Source: Paulinella micropora
Taxonomy: Eukaryota > Cercozoa > Imbricatea > Euglyphida
Assembly: GCA_009731375.1 (NCBI GenBank)
Contig: BJOX01000138.1
Span: forward strand, 401,287 to 465,286
Length of the DNA: 64,000 bases
Reading direction: 5' to 3'
Within the stretch, counting starts at the first letter, position 1; each line of letters begins with the position of its first letter. Shown piece by piece: positions 22,482 through 34,000 of the stretch. Below the pieces are notes generated by a model that was not told the origin of the DNA, searched no databases, and saw only the letters and a list, made by a program, of their open reading frames with translations. A program made the position numbers and the translations under genes.

Positions 22482-23314
22482 ATGGAAAAAATTAATGATA
22501 TACGAGTTAGACCAGTTAGAAACCAAAATGGAGATGGCGACAAGTTGGCAAAAGGATATAAGTTATTTGATGAGGCTTTCGCTAACATCTTTCTTCTCGC
22601 TCGTAAGAAGAGCGGCAAGAGCACGGCAGTGTTTGAAATCCTGAAACGAACAACCGACAAAAAGACCCGTATCGTCATTATAGCCAGCACGATACACAAG
22701 GACCACATTTACAAAGAAATGGTTAAGCACTTCAAGAAGAAGGGAAACCCGATGGCTATATATACATATTTGAAAACGGATGGATACAGTGTGATTGATT
22801 ACGAATTAGACAAGCTCAATAAGCCAGATGAGGAGCAAGAAGAAGGTGAGATTGTTCAAGACCACCAAGAAGAACCGAAGCCGAAGTTTATTTATTTTGG
22901 TAAGGAGGACGAAAAGAAAAAGGAGGGAGGCGAAAAAGTTGAAAGACCTAGCAAATACATTACACCAGAAGTCGTGTTCATTTTGGACGATATGGGGTCT
23001 GGTTTAAGGGATAAGTCCGTGAGCGACCTGTTGAAAAAATAAATAGACACTACAAGTCAAAGGTGATTATGAGCTCGCAGTATCTTAACGACTTACGGCC
23101 TGAGGCGATTAAACAGCTGGACTACCTTCTTATTTTTCCAGGTCAGAGTGTGGATAAGATGGAACTCGTATACAAGCATCTGGACCTCGGCTACGACCTT
23201 GAATACTTCATTGAAAAATATCACGAGGCGACGAAAGAGAGATTTAACTTTTTTTTGTATGTGGATGCGGTATCGGACGAACCGAGGCAAAATTTCAACT
23301 ATCGCTTGCGATAG
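22482..23314 (+). pseudogene. Packaging ATPase (A32/FtsK-HerA type), unit 1, frame broken
   Basis: Same layout as the intact 42,869-43,696 gene: P-loop ARKKSGKST after FLL, then VVFILDDMGSG as Walker B, then SSQYLND. The frame ends at TAA 23,040-23,042 within an A-rich run. Homology continues from about 23,045 in another frame to TAG 23,312-23,314. The family pumps viral DNA into the capsid. A separate T-run near 23,250 is three bases longer than in unit 2 and keeps frame. Confidence 0.85.
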
Positions 23315-23336
23315 TCTATTGTCCCGCTTGCGGGAC
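23299..23336. terminator. Two consecutive perfect hairpins at the end of the unit 1 ATPase gene
   Basis: CTATCGC-TT-GCGATAG (23,299-23,314) includes the stop codon in its right arm. GTCCCGC-TT-GCGGGAC (23,321-23,336) follows. Each has a 7-bp perfect stem and a TT loop. Role as a transcript 3'-end signal is inferred from position. Confidence 0.6.
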
Positions 23337-23393
23337 TAATTTTAACAAAAGGTTTTTGTAATTTTATTTAATTATTTTTTTTCGTATATTATA

Positions 23394-23713
23394 ATGGTCG
23401 TGAAAACAACAAGGGTTGAAGTCATTCCAACAGTTGGAAAAATAACAAGAAACTCAAACACAATGGCGGGCGGAAAAAAGAAACTGGTCGCAAGAAACAA
23501 AAGGGTTGTGGTCAAAAGGGAGGTAAAATTAATTTGGAAAAGGTCGGAAATACATTTAGGAATATTAATAACTATTTGAAAAAAGACAAAACAATCTCTC
23601 GCTTAGCTGGTGCTTTGGATAGAGTTGGTGTTCCTTATGCCGACAAAGTTCAAAAGGTTGCGAGCGATATAGGATACGGCAAGCAACGAGGTCGTGGGGC
23701 ACTCAAATTTTAA
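23394..23713 (+). pseudogene. Small basic Gly/Lys-rich virion-type protein, unit 1, frame broken
   Basis: ATG 23,394 opens a short basic frame that stops at 23,579. Homology to unit 2's 99-residue gene (43,734) resumes in another frame up to TAA at 23,713, with VGVPYADKVQK and GYGKQRGRGALKF against VGVPYADRVAK and GYGKQRGGAVKF. Proteins of this kind, basic with a hydrophobic helix, resemble adenovirus/adintovirus core peptides, but I assign no family. Confidence 0.65.
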
Positions 23714-23792
23714 AACCCGCATATAATATTAAACTAAACTTTCTATTATTTTTTTTACTAACAATATACGAACACCAAAAACGGAGGTGCAT

Positions 23793-25347
23793 ATGAAGAC
23801 CAAAACTCGTGGAGGAAAACAACGACCACCGAGGATATACAGAACGAAAGATGGTCGGCCATATATCAAAGTAAAAGGCAAACGAGCATATCTAAACTTT
23901 GGAAAGAAAACAAATGACTTATCAACACTTCAAATCGTTAAGCTGTTTATGAAATACTTAAACAAAACAAAAGCAAAGAGCGCGAAGACGAAGAAGGAAG
24001 ACCTACGAAAAGTTCAAAGCTTGTCGGAGATTGAACAGAACACGAGAACCGCAATTCAAGACCACTTAGACAAACTTAAAAAAGAAAAGCATGAGAGTAT
24101 TGAGGCGATTGATAAAAAAGAAAAGTCGGCACGGGATGAAATTGAAGAGGATAAGAAAAGGCAGGAAAGAAAAGACCTCGCCGATACGAAGGAAAGACAG
24201 GAAGAAATAGATAGGGAAATGAAAAAGGAACAACGACTTATCCAAGAACTAAATGCTGAACGACGACATAGGCAGGGTTTATTAATGGTGCCAATCGCAC
24301 CACCTATGATAAAACCACCACCTCCACCTCCGCCAGGACGACCGCCAAAAAGACGGAGAGGATTTGTTGTAAAGGATGCGGAAGAAGAGGAGAAACATAA
24401 GCAAACTAAAAAGGAAAAGTTAATTGATGGTATGTTCGCTGAGCCGATAAAACAGAAACGGCATAGAGCAGGAAAAACTAGTAATGAAATGATGGTTAAA
24501 AAACTACGATATATTGGACATACTATCCCCGATATTAAACCACCAAAAGGAGGAAGAATAAATTACTCTGAAATGTTGAAAAGATGGCTATATACAAGTC
24601 CTATTATAAACGAGGGAATGATGTCGCCCGACCAGGCTTGGTCATCGTTTGATTTATGGGCAGAAAGTGCGGTTGATAAAAGAAGAGAAGAAGAAAAAGA
24701 TAGAGAATCCAAAGTAGAAAATCCAGTAGTAGAAGAAGACACAGCAGAACAAAAAAATACAGCGGAAGAAAAGAAAGTAGAACAACCCGTCGTTCAAGAG
24801 CCTGAGGAAAGTGGTAATGATGAAGATTTGGTGAGTGAAACGGAGGACCCTGGCGAACAGTCTGGAATTGGCAAAGGATTAAGGACTGATGAAATAGATA
24901 ACATTATGAAAAAACATAATTGGTTAGCCAGCGACCAAATCAACCAGTTAAAGCCAGAAAAAAGAAAAAAGTATGGTTTTATTATGAAACACAAAAAAGT
25001 TCGCAGCCAGGGCAACATTGGATGGCTGTTTGGGTAAGCATAAACGGCGAAAGGAGTGTTGAAGTTTATGACCCGTTAGCCGAATATCAACCGACTGAAC
25101 TTTTCCAACACCAGATGAAACAGCTAATAGATAAAAGCCGACCCGATAGTTATTTATTAATGAAGGTCAATCAAGTTAAACAACAAAGCGACACCTCAGA
25201 TACCTGCGGATGGCATAGTATGCGATTTCTTTTAGAGCGGGCGAAAGGAACCCGTTTTAAATTGCCAGCGGATGGACTGACTTAAAAGAGAAGGAAGCGG
25301 AGAAGTTGAAAGCACAGAATGGCTACGGTTTTGATACATACATTTAG
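23793..25347 (+). pseudogene. Adenain/Ulp1-like cysteine protease with long N-terminal region, unit 1, two frame breaks
   Basis: ATG 23,793 (MKTKTRGGKQRPPRIYRTKDG) matches unit 2's start. A long Lys/Glu coiled-coil region follows, then the C-terminal protease: His in QHWMAVW, Asp in VEVYDPL, Gln in KQQSDTSD and Cys in DTCGWHSMRF. The catalytic part is in another frame (24,920-25,285) than the N-terminal part (to 25,037). The last 20 residues (GYGFDTYI) are in a third frame, ending TAG 25,347. The family cuts capsid precursors during maturation. Confidence 0.85.
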
Positions 25348-25396
25348 CTGATGCAAACAAAAAAAATATATTTTAGAATATATAGTTTTTGAGGTC

Positions 25397-25427
25397 GTAA
25401 GAGGTTTTTGAAAAAAAAAGCTCCTAC
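25397..25427 (+). promoter_or_regulatory. Hairpin abutting the penton start codon, unit 1
   Basis: GTAAGAG (25,397-25,403) faces CTCCTAC (25,421-25,427) with a T-run/A-run loop of 17 nt and one G-T type mismatch. It ends one base before ATG 25,429 and is preceded by TTTTTGAGGTC. See 28,077 and 46,872 for the same design with other stems. Confidence 0.6.
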
Positions 25428-25428
25428 A

Positions 25429-26240
25429 ATGGATTATAGGGTGGCAGGAGTTCCAACATTTACTATGTCAACAGCAAAAATAGGATAAATGGCACAGACA
25501 GCGATTTCACTCACTCCATTGATATGAAAGGTTTAGATAACCCAACACATTGTAAAATACTTCATATCTATGTGCCGAAGTCGTATTATTCCGTCGCCAG
25601 CCCTTACAACACTTTTACTCTGAGTGAAGATGGATTTGAGGCTCTCATTACGATACCCGAGGGCAACTACACAATGAACAACTTAAAAAATAAGCTGGCC
25701 GAAGTGCTAACCGCAGATAGCCCAAACAACTACACATACACGATAACGAGCAACAATACCAACACCGACCCAGAAGACGGCAAGTTATTATTTACCGTGG
25801 CGGGCAGCCTAGGAATTCAACCGCGGTTTATATTTGACACCGAAACTCGTATTCACGAAGTAATGGGTTTTGACCGCGACTCAACATATTTCTTTGCTAA
25901 TAATACCATTAGGTCGCCAAATGTCATAATCTTGACTGGTGAAAAAACATTATATCTTCAATCAGACCTCATTGGCGAAGGCGATAATCACGTATTACAG
26001 GAGATATATACCGCTAACGAAATCCCATTCGGCTCTGTCATATATGATGGCTCGGGAAGTGAATATGGAAAACGACTATCTACAAACTCAAACAATGTTT
26101 ATCGGTTTTACTTGACTGACGAAAACGACCAACCGATTAACCTCAACGGTCTCGGCATTGTAATGACATTGTTGATTTACCGTGAAACGAATTATTTTAA
26201 TTTATTTACTTCATTTTTTAATATGTTGAAATCTAGATAG
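25429..26240 (+). pseudogene. Penton (minor capsid) protein, unit 1, frame break near the start
   Basis: Matches the intact 270-residue gene at 45,984. The sequence IYVPKSYYSV..NTFTLSEDGFEALITIPEGNYTMNNLKNKLAEVL is the pattern of Polinton penton proteins (single jelly roll). The frame from ATG 25,429 is lost after about 6 codons. The main frame runs from about 25,460 to TAG 26,238-26,240. Pentons close the capsid five-fold vertices. Confidence 0.82.
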
Positions 26241-26278
26241 GGGCCTGCTCCCCCTACAACCCCGCAGGAGGTTAGTAA
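26238..26278. terminator. GC-rich hairpin region after the unit 1 penton gene
   Basis: TAGGGG (26,238-26,243, starting with the stop codon) pairs with CCCCTA (26,251-26,256). CCTGC (26,244) can alternatively pair with GCAGG (26,274). It is much more GC-rich than its surroundings. Confidence 0.5.
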
Positions 26279-26348
26279 GGTATTTTAGAATTATTTATTT
26301 ATTTTTTTATCTATAAGATATAGAACCACAAGCAAAAAAAAAGAAAAA

Positions 26349-27955
26349 ATGTCAGTCCAATACGGTGGCGAACTCGTCCATCAGGCTAAGGAACTGCTCA
26401 CTGGAAAGTATGATAAGCTTACTAGCCGTGAAGGGTCAGCGAATATTACTCTCACCACCGCGGGCGGAAATGAAAGCACCTTTGAAATCCCTACTCGCCC
26501 TTTGAACTTTGCGAGGTCTGTGTTGCGATTTACTTACACCCCTGCGGCATCTGTGGGTTATAATCGTATTTTTATGGATTGTCTGTCTATGATTAGAACC
26601 ATTGAATTGAGAACCCGAAGCGGTTTGTATTTGTGTAATCTCCAAAATGTCGGCAACTACACAAAGATTGTATGGAAGCCTGAAACTTGCTATCAAAAAT
26701 TTATGGCACTTGAAAATCACGGGGCTGGGTCGTCTAGTGGTGGAATGCTCCAAAAGTGTAATGCCCCAACCACATTTGCTGCAAAAGCAACAAGTTATGC
26801 TAGAATTAATTCTATGAACACCGCAGCGGTTGCGGCAGTTGGAAATGTTGCCGCACACACTGCTATCGCAACAGGAGGTGGAAATACTTATACTGATGCT
26901 GCGGTTAATGCCGCGATTACTGACCTTGAAGGAAAAATCAACACTGTCAAAGACAACCTTCGTGCCTTATCCACTACCATACAGGCCGAACTGGCTGATG
27001 CCTTTGACCATCCTGCTATTACCGCTCGTCGTAAGGATGACTTGCTCGTTGCTAACGGAACTGGTGCTGCTAGTTTTGTCAATGTGGCTTATGAAGAAGC
27101 CAAGTATTTTGAAGGAGGAACTAATGCGAAACCAGACCCAGTTATCAATGTTAAACTTCCTTTGGGTATGTTGTTTGGCACCATTTTTGAATTGGATAAG
27201 ACTATCGGCTTCAACGAAATCCTGGATATGCGAATTGTGTGGGAAGGAACCAATCGTGCTTTCTTCTATGGAACAGATGCGAAGAGTGTGGCTGCCGGAG
27301 CCGCTGCGACTATTGTTGGAGCAACTGTTTCAAACTTGAACTTGTTCCTATCCGTGGAAACAGACCCATGTCATCCTTGGTGTCCAGCAAAAGATTGCGG
27401 TTGAGGGCTTTCCATTCAAGATTGAGTATCCTATCGTGGAAGCAAAGTCTTTCATCTACTCAGCAAAATTTTGTTATCAAAATGAACCGCTCGCAGGGTG
27501 AAAGAATTCGTCGTATCTATACATCCGCCTTTCACTTCACTGAGAGTGCTAATACAGCTTTTGATAATGATAATAGGGGAGATGCTAAGATTATTACTTA
27601 CTATACAACACTTGATGGAACCCGCCTTCAACAGTTTGATATTGACACTTCTGAGAATGAGGATTATATGCTTTTGAAGGATAAGTTGAAGGGAAGTGCT
27701 ATTTTGAATTCTGATGTCTATCATTACAAGTGGTTCCACGTAGATACTTGGGACAACAACCGCCCGCTGTGTGATAAGGATACTGACGGCTATGAGGTAA
27801 GCGGTTTGAGCCTAGACACCGAGAGGCGATATGAATTCTCTTCAACTGTAAGTCCTAATGCGAGTGGTAATGCCATAACTAATCTCAACCATTACACTTA
27901 TGCTATTCTTCAACGAAGTGTGCTTGTTAAGGGAATTGAAATTTTGATGAGTTAG
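26349..27955 (+). pseudogene. Major capsid protein (double jelly roll), unit 1, frame broken
   Basis: MSVQYGGELVHQAKE through LFLSVETDP (to 27,404) and a second frame from about 27,370 to TAG at 27,955 together match the intact 508-residue gene at 46,905. Shared blocks: SREGSANITLTTAGG, RPLNFARSVL, LENH..GS..GMLQKCNA.TTF, YTTLDG.RLQ and LDTERR. Order after protease and penton, and size, fit the Polinton major capsid protein that forms the pseudo-hexameric capsomers. No direct fold proof is possible by eye. Confidence 0.82.
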
Positions 27956-27956
27956 C

Positions 27957-27983
27957 AGGGGCAAGCCCCCGCACCCCCACCAG
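27957..27983. repeat. GC-rich palindromic cassette after the unit 1 capsid gene
   Basis: GGGGC-AA-GCCCC at 27,958-27,969 followed by CGCACCCCCACCA. The same 27-28 bases occur at 45,245-45,271 inside the unit 2 protease coding region, and a remnant (ACCCCCACCAG) follows the unit 2 capsid gene at 48,431. Confidence 0.75.
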
Positions 27984-28076
27984 TGAGGTAAGATGTAGTA
28001 ATTAATTTTTGATAGTTAATTTATTTTTTATTATAATATACAACCACGAAGCTTACACAAAACATGTTTTGAGGTT

Positions 28077-28107
28077 GTAGGAGGTTTTTTGTAAAAAAAG
28101 CTCCTAC
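28077..28107 (+). promoter_or_regulatory. Hairpin abutting the start codon of the unit 1 structural gene
   Basis: GTAGGAG (28,077-28,083) is exactly complementary to CTCCTAC (28,101-28,107). The loop is GTTTTTTGTAAAAAAAG, whose T and A runs can extend the stem. ATG follows after one base. TTTTGAGGTT precedes it. Confidence 0.65.
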
Positions 28108-28108
28108 T

Positions 28109-29358
28109 ATGACAACCCACCAGAGAAATTTAGTTGCCCAAAATCCTGACGGAGACTTCGTAAATGTCAAAGTCGGATATGATGGAAGTATTGAAACCAA
28201 TAATATGAAATCAGCTTTCGGCGAAGCATTAACTAGTCAATTAACACCAGTTGTTCAGGAGATTTTCCCCTATACCGTTAATACACGGATATGGACATTA
28301 ACTCAAACTAATGCGACAGTTTCATTTAATGCGAATATGGCTGAATTGAAAACACAAGCAAATAATACTTCAACCGCCATCCTAACAAGTAAAAGAAGAA
28401 TAAAATATCGGACTGGTATGGGTGTAGTAGCTCGCTTCACTGCTTTATGGACGACTGATGATACGAAAACATATTATTCGTGTGTAGGAATTGGTGAAAG
28501 TGATTTTTCAAATGGTTTCTATTTTTATAAAACTGATGTTGGAATGAATATTCTACAAGCCAAAGGAGGAGCGACTACTTATATCCCGCAAGCAATCTGG
28601 GATGACCCTTGTGATGGAAGCAAAGATATGCCCGTCATTCTTTGGAATAAGGGAAATGTATTTCAAATTCAATTCCAGTATTTAGGATTTGGTGCTATTA
28701 AGTTTTCAATTGAGAACCCCACGACTGGCAAATTCCAGCAAGTCCATATGATTAAGTATGCGAATGCTAATACTGGTGTCAGTCTGCGAAACACAACATT
28801 ACCATTTACCGCACTAATTAGGAATGATGCTTCTATTGGAATCAAAACCTTAAAACCGCGAGTGTTGGGTTATTCGTAGAAGGAACTAACACTATTAATT
28901 CAAGCATATCAAACGAAGCGGAAGGAAGTAAGGCGGCGAGCACCACGGAAAGCCCAATTCTCAGCATAAAAAATAAAACAACTTTTAATGGTGGTGCTAC
29001 GAATTATTCAATCGTTTATCCATCCCTCGTGAGCATATCAAACGAAGATGCCAAAGTTAATATAGTGCGAATTGTGAAAACGAGTGGAGCACTTACGGCG
29101 GAGAACTTTGCTGATATTGATGCCACAACTTCAATCGTATCAAAGGACACCTCTGCGACGGCTCTCGGTGGTGCCACTATAACTGATGTCATTCTTAAAC
29201 TTTATGTTAATGCTACTTCTAGCCAGCTTGTTGACCTGCGAGCTTACGACATACAACTTTCTCCTGGTGAAAATCTAACATTTTTACAAAAGTCTGTCGC
29301 GACGGCTAATAATGGAGGAAATGTGAGTGTTATTGCTAATTTCTTAGAAGATCATTGA
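28109..29358 (+). pseudogene. Conserved viral structural protein, unit 1, frame broken once
   Basis: Start MTTHQRNLVAQNPDGDFVNVKVGYDG is nearly the same as 48,505. Includes SKR+IKYRTGMGV.ARFTALWTTD and GNVFQIQFQYLGFGAIKF. The frame stops at 28,877-28,879. A second frame carries on (SISNEAEGSK.., then 29,029-29,358, ending IANFLEDH), so the full gene would be about 415 residues. Proteins of this pattern occur next to capsid genes in viruses and phages. A virion role is likely, but I name no family. Unit 2's copy is cut by an N-gap. Confidence 0.7.
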
Positions 29359-29363
29359 TGTGA

Positions 29364-29813
29364 ATATATAATTAATATCACGACTGGGAGAAAGCACTTT
29401 CGTGTAAATGGTAAGCCGTTTTCGTGGAATTGTTGTGTTGACCTCATAGGCCTTAGCAAATTAAAAAAAATGGCGAGAGTGATAAAAGAAGCGAGCAGGA
29501 ATACGATAAGACCGCAAATACAAGAATATCTTGATATTATGGCTATTGGTGTATTCGTGGAACCCAGATACATATGCGAAATAAGTGGCGATATATTGAG
29601 CGGGTTGATGTCCACGTAGACCACCACTTTGACATCATACAATTCAAAGACATCCTTCAACAATACCTTGAAGTGAATAGAGAAGTAGAGGTTGAAAAAA
29701 ACCTTTTGAAAGAACCGCATTTTACTAAGTTTAGCGACTTTCATAAACAGAAAGCAATACTGCGAATAATAAAAAAAGAAATCAATACATCCTGCGGTCG
29801 TAGACGGTATTAG
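29364..29813 (+). pseudogene. Unknown viral gene, split frame
   Basis: An open frame at 29,364-29,622 (TGRKHFRVNGKPFSWNCCVDL, EYLDIMAIGVFVEPRYICEISGDIL) has no early ATG; the first ATG is near 29,470. It overlaps another frame at 29,574-29,813 (HFDIIQFKDILQQYLEVNREVEVEKNLL) that looks like its continuation. Any unit 2 counterpart would fall in the gap at 48,951-49,498. No family recognised. Confidence 0.4.
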
Positions 29814-29838
29814 AGGGTGTGCTTATCTACTTCTACTG

Positions 29839-30020
29839 TAAATACTTTTTCACTTCATCTTTATTCTTAAACCACGGCTGTTGAACTAGCCATTCAAGAT
29901 ACTCTTTGTCAATCTTGGCAACATCTTCAATTTTTTATGTATATATTTTCCATATTGTAAAACTTTATTTACTTCTTCCTTTTCATCGGGAATTTCTTTT
30001 TTTGCTTCGGCTTCACTCAT
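29839..30020 (-). pseudogene. Broken second copy of the ExoX-C-like small protein
   Basis: On the minus strand the start MSEAEAKKE (ATG 30,020) leads to QYGKYI and then, in another frame, IEDVAKIDKEYLEWLVQQPWFKNKDEVKKYL. This closely matches the C-terminal half of the intact gene at 30,324-30,052. It is a tandem duplicate that lost frame near 29,938. Confidence 0.7.
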
Positions 30021-30051
30021 TGTATATTATATAAAAATTTATTTATTATAA

Positions 30052-30324
30052 TTATAAATATTTTTTCAATTCGTCTTTATTTTGGACCCAAGGCTGACGA
30101 ACTAACCATTCAATGTATGGTTTATCAATCTTTGCGATGTCTTCTATTTTTTTGCCCTTGTATTTACCAAAGTGAAATAAGTTTGGTTGAGCATTTCTCA
30201 TTTCTTCAATCGCTTTTATTTCGTCGTGGATTACCTTTTGGACATCTTCCAACGAGAAGGATTTTTTTTCGCCTTCAATGGAAAGTTTTTGGAACTTCTC
30301 GCACAGTCTTGTGAGGGTGGACAT
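30052..30324 (-). CDS. Small protein with an exodeoxyribonuclease X-like C-terminal motif
   Basis: 90 residues: a charged helical N-terminus, then LFHFGKYKGKKIEDIAKIDKPYIEWLVRQPWVQNKDELKKYL. The pattern F.FGKYKGK....A..D..Y..WL matches the short domain found after exonuclease domains (ExoX-like C-terminal) and as stand-alone small proteins in large DNA viruses. No nuclease active site is present, so a DNA-binding or accessory role is inferred. A broken tandem copy lies just downstream. Confidence 0.65.
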   Translation of the reverse strand: MSTLTRLCEKFQKLSIEGEKKSFSLEDVQKVIHDEIKAIEEMRNAQPNLFHFGKYKGKKIEDIAKIDKPYIEWLVRQPWVQNKDELKKYL

Positions 30325-30373
30325 AGTAGGGTGTATATAGTTGGCAGGAAAAAAATTAAATAATAAATATAGG

Positions 30374-31062
30374 ATGAGTGAGTGGATTAAATTCGTAAAG
30401 GCTTACTCCGCCAAACACGGTATAAGCTATGGGGAGGCATTGAAAAAAGCTGGTAAGGAATACAGGAAACAAAAGGGTGGAAGTGCTGAGTTGTCAGAGG
30501 ATGTCTATTTGTCGCGGTCAGATAGAAAGGGATCTAACGGATGGAAGCCAGTAGCCAGCAAAGAAAAATCAACCGTATATGAAAAAGATGGTAAGCTATT
30601 GTAGCATTTAGAGGAAGTGCGGATAAGAGGGACTTACTCACAGATGTCGCATTGGTGAAGGGAATATTAAAAAGAACTCCGAGATATAAAGAAGAACAAA
30701 AGCTGGTTGACGAAGTGATAAAGAAATATGGAAAAGATAATGTAGAGCTAACGGGTCATAGCCTTGGAGGAACGATTGCGAAAGACCTGAGCCGACAAAC
30801 GGGTGTAAGGGCGACCACATACAACAAAGGCAGTAGCACGAGAGACCTCATTGAAGGAGTAATTGACCGAGTGGCGGTGAAAGTTAATCCAAAAGGTAAG
30901 CGGGCGAGGATGGCTAAGCTAACCACTAACTACCGAACCGCATTTGACCCCGTTTCATTGCTAGGGGCGACGGCTGTAAATACTAAGCTAGTGAAGCAGA
31001 CTTGGGGTGTTCATACGATTAGAAGCTTCAAAGGTAAAGGAGTCAAAAAAATATATCTATAA
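30374..31062 (+). pseudogene. Class-3 lipase, unit 1, frame broken
   Basis: ATG 30,374 (MSEWIKFVKAYSAKHGISYGEALKKA) matches the intact 49,529-50,224 gene. The frame stops at 30,602-30,604, two codons after a short deletion in YEKDGK. It resumes in another frame to TAA at 31,062, with the nucleophile elbow GHSLGG, then FDPVSLLGAT (Asp) and VHTIRSF (His). The family cleaves ester bonds in lipids. Confidence 0.85.
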
Positions 31063-31063
31063 T

Positions 31064-34000
31064 TCAACAGAGAATGTGGAAGCCGAGCGGAATACTGTCG
31101 TTATCGTTGATGAACTCACGACCCGCCCACTTGTTCTCATTAACTTGTTCTTTGACATTCGTCATATGTAAAATGCTAAAATGTGGGACTTGTTGTTGTT
31201 TGCTGTTTCTATCAATGTGTATTTTTTTCACTTGGAAATCCTTTACATTTTCAACCGACCCGCCTTTGTCCATCTTATCAAATGTATCATAGTTTAGCTG
31301 ATTAGCATCTAAGCCTTTACCCCTAAAATGGAAATATCTTTTAACTCCATTTTCAGACACTATTTTAACTCCTTTTGAAATATGCTTTAAGTCGTTCTTA
31401 GTCATTCCTTCCGTAAAGGCATCCTTCGTCGTAAATTCTAACATATAAAGTTTTGGTGCTATCCACACACCTTTTATAATCTTACAACCATCGCCTAAGT
31501 CGTCCCCTATACCACCCAGTTTCTTATTACCCATATTCTTGATATATCTAGCACATCTCGCGTGGATTTGTAAGCTGTCTGTGTCGGTGTAGTAAAAGTC
31601 GTCTTCAACGGTTCCGTTCGGGTCGGCTTCCTTAATATAGTTAAACATAATTCGTCTGCTATATGCTAGAATGAAAGCCCCATAGTGTGTCGGCTTAGTT
31701 ATGCTGTCTTCTAATATAACTGGATTGCGGGGAAGGCCTGATAAATGCCATAAGTCCTTTCCATCCTTATCAACGAATTTTACTACATCAGTTATTTGGT
31801 TGCGGTTCCAAAATTTCCAGTATTCGTCGTTAGTAGTTATATATGCTGTTATTGAAGATATCGGTCTCTGTATCATCTTACCGTATAGACTGTTCATAAA
31901 CAACTTGGCGAGCAGATATTGCGGACTACCTTTTTCAGCATCTTCCTTCGCCTTAAACATATCATCTATGTATTGTTTGAAAACACATTCAGATTTTACG
32001 GTGTAGTATCCTTTATGTATGCTGACTTCGTATCCTTCGGCTACCATATTCTCAATATCTACACTCGTCAGCCATTGGTCCTTCATATCTTCTAGTCGCC
32101 ATTTAAGAGAACCCATTCGGTCTCGCTGTCCAATCCTAGAATGTAGTATATTTTTGGGTGAGACGTAGTCAAGGTTGTAAATATCGATTTGAAGGTTTCG
32201 CGGGTCAAATGGACCAATCGTTTCAATAATATCGCCAACCATAAAAGCTAATAACATCGCGGTTGGATACAAAGATACGACATCAGCATCTACGAGGTAG
32301 TCAATTATTTCGTCAAAGGTAATCTGTTTTTGTAGGTATCGTTCATACTGAGCTGAAATGAACCGCCTCTTAGACGGGTAAGTCCTTCCGCCGATAATGG
32401 CTTTTCTAAATACTCTTTCCTGCTCTACTGTTGGAAGTCTCACCTCGTATTTACCGTCTACATGTTTCTTCCATATGTTGAAAGCGAGACTTGAAGTTGA
32501 GATTTTTGATGTTAGATTAACTTTATGAGCTGTAAATATCGGTGTGTTTAACTTGTCGTATAATTCCTTCAAACCCATAACATCGTTTTTTAAGATAAGC
32601 CAGATAGTCCTGCTTCATCTTCTCGTCCATATCTTCCCATCTGCGGGCTTGTTCGTGGTCAAAGTCGCCTTTTAGAATTTTACACCCCATACTTTCAAGA
32701 TTTGCTTTCAGACTTCCCTGAGTGTGCTTTCGTAGATCCCACATCTTAACATTTTCAAATTCTAAGGAGATAATAGAGCCGTTGTTTATTTTTGACTCTT
32801 TAATCTTAATACCATTTTTAATTAATTCTTGGTGTATGAAGTAGTGGTCAAAGTTTGCTCCGTTAAAACCATTAACATATAGAACGGGCTGTTTGTCTTT
32901 TTTGTTCTTTGGCACCCATCCCTCCTTTATCTTCTCGCCTCGTTCTATTAGTAGGTCCACGAATTGACTTATACAATCTTTACAGGCTATGTATTTGAAA
33001 CCCTCAGAGCTCTGAGTATAACCGACTATGTAGCAGTCGTGGATATCGTAGCAGACTGCGATTGATGTATTTCTAAATGTTTCCAAATCATAATGAAGGA
33101 CTTGGTCGTTATTTATTTTTTCTTCCGTTCGGAACTTAGTTATTACGTGTCTTTTACCATTCTTTTTCAACATAACGTCCGCATATTTTTTTCTGTTGAA
33201 ATTACATTTATGTTTGTTCAAATATTGTCGCAGGCAGTCATCGCACCTCTTCTTGAATTGCTTAACTAATCCGTAATAGTGGTTATTCTCCAAAAAGATT
33301 AGTTTGTCGGGTTCTTGTCCTTCTTCATTTGTGCTGACTGTTTGCTTCGTAATATGATCTGTTATTTCGTATGTTTTCCCTTCCTTAACATATTTTTGCA
33401 ATATTTCAACCGCTATTGAAAATGATATTGGTGAGTTTGGTGGAAGGTTGAATTCGGCTCGGACTATATTACATCTGTTCTTCTTCATTGGTTGAATAAG
33501 TAGTATATCCTTACATAAGAAGAATAAGCAGTTGTTATTTTTGCTTGGCGTAGATATCTTTCTTCCTTCTTCAACTTTCTCCTTTTTTGCTCTCACTCCT
33601 TCATAGCATCCCCCGCCGTTTTCTTGAACTATGGTTATTTCCACAAATTTTTTATATCGTTCATATCCATTCTCGCTAGCTTCAATATTATTTATGTTGA
33701 ACTCGTTTAAATCATCCAAAAATACAGTATCGTATTGGCGGAGTAAGAAAGAGTTAAATGTTTGTTTTTTGTAATAGTGGTCGTATCTAACACCAGGTAT
33801 GGTGGAGTATGTTATAGAGATATTAACATCCGCATTGTTCGTCATCCACTCCCTTCTCGCTCGTCGTATAGCTGGTATAAATACCTCCTCTTCTAGTGTG
33901 TCAGTGTCATAGAAGTTTATGTCTAAATCCTTAAAATTGAATGTGAGTGAGTTCAGCCGTCCGTATCTTCTCATTTTATAGACGCCCGCTTTAAACTCTC

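Noticed and set aside
32523-32578. Programmed ribosomal frameshift in the unit 1 polymerase
   Set aside because: The needed shift is +1 at an A-run, not the usual -1 heptamer, no stimulatory structure is evident, and many neighbouring genes have random indels, so mutation or sequencing error is simpler.
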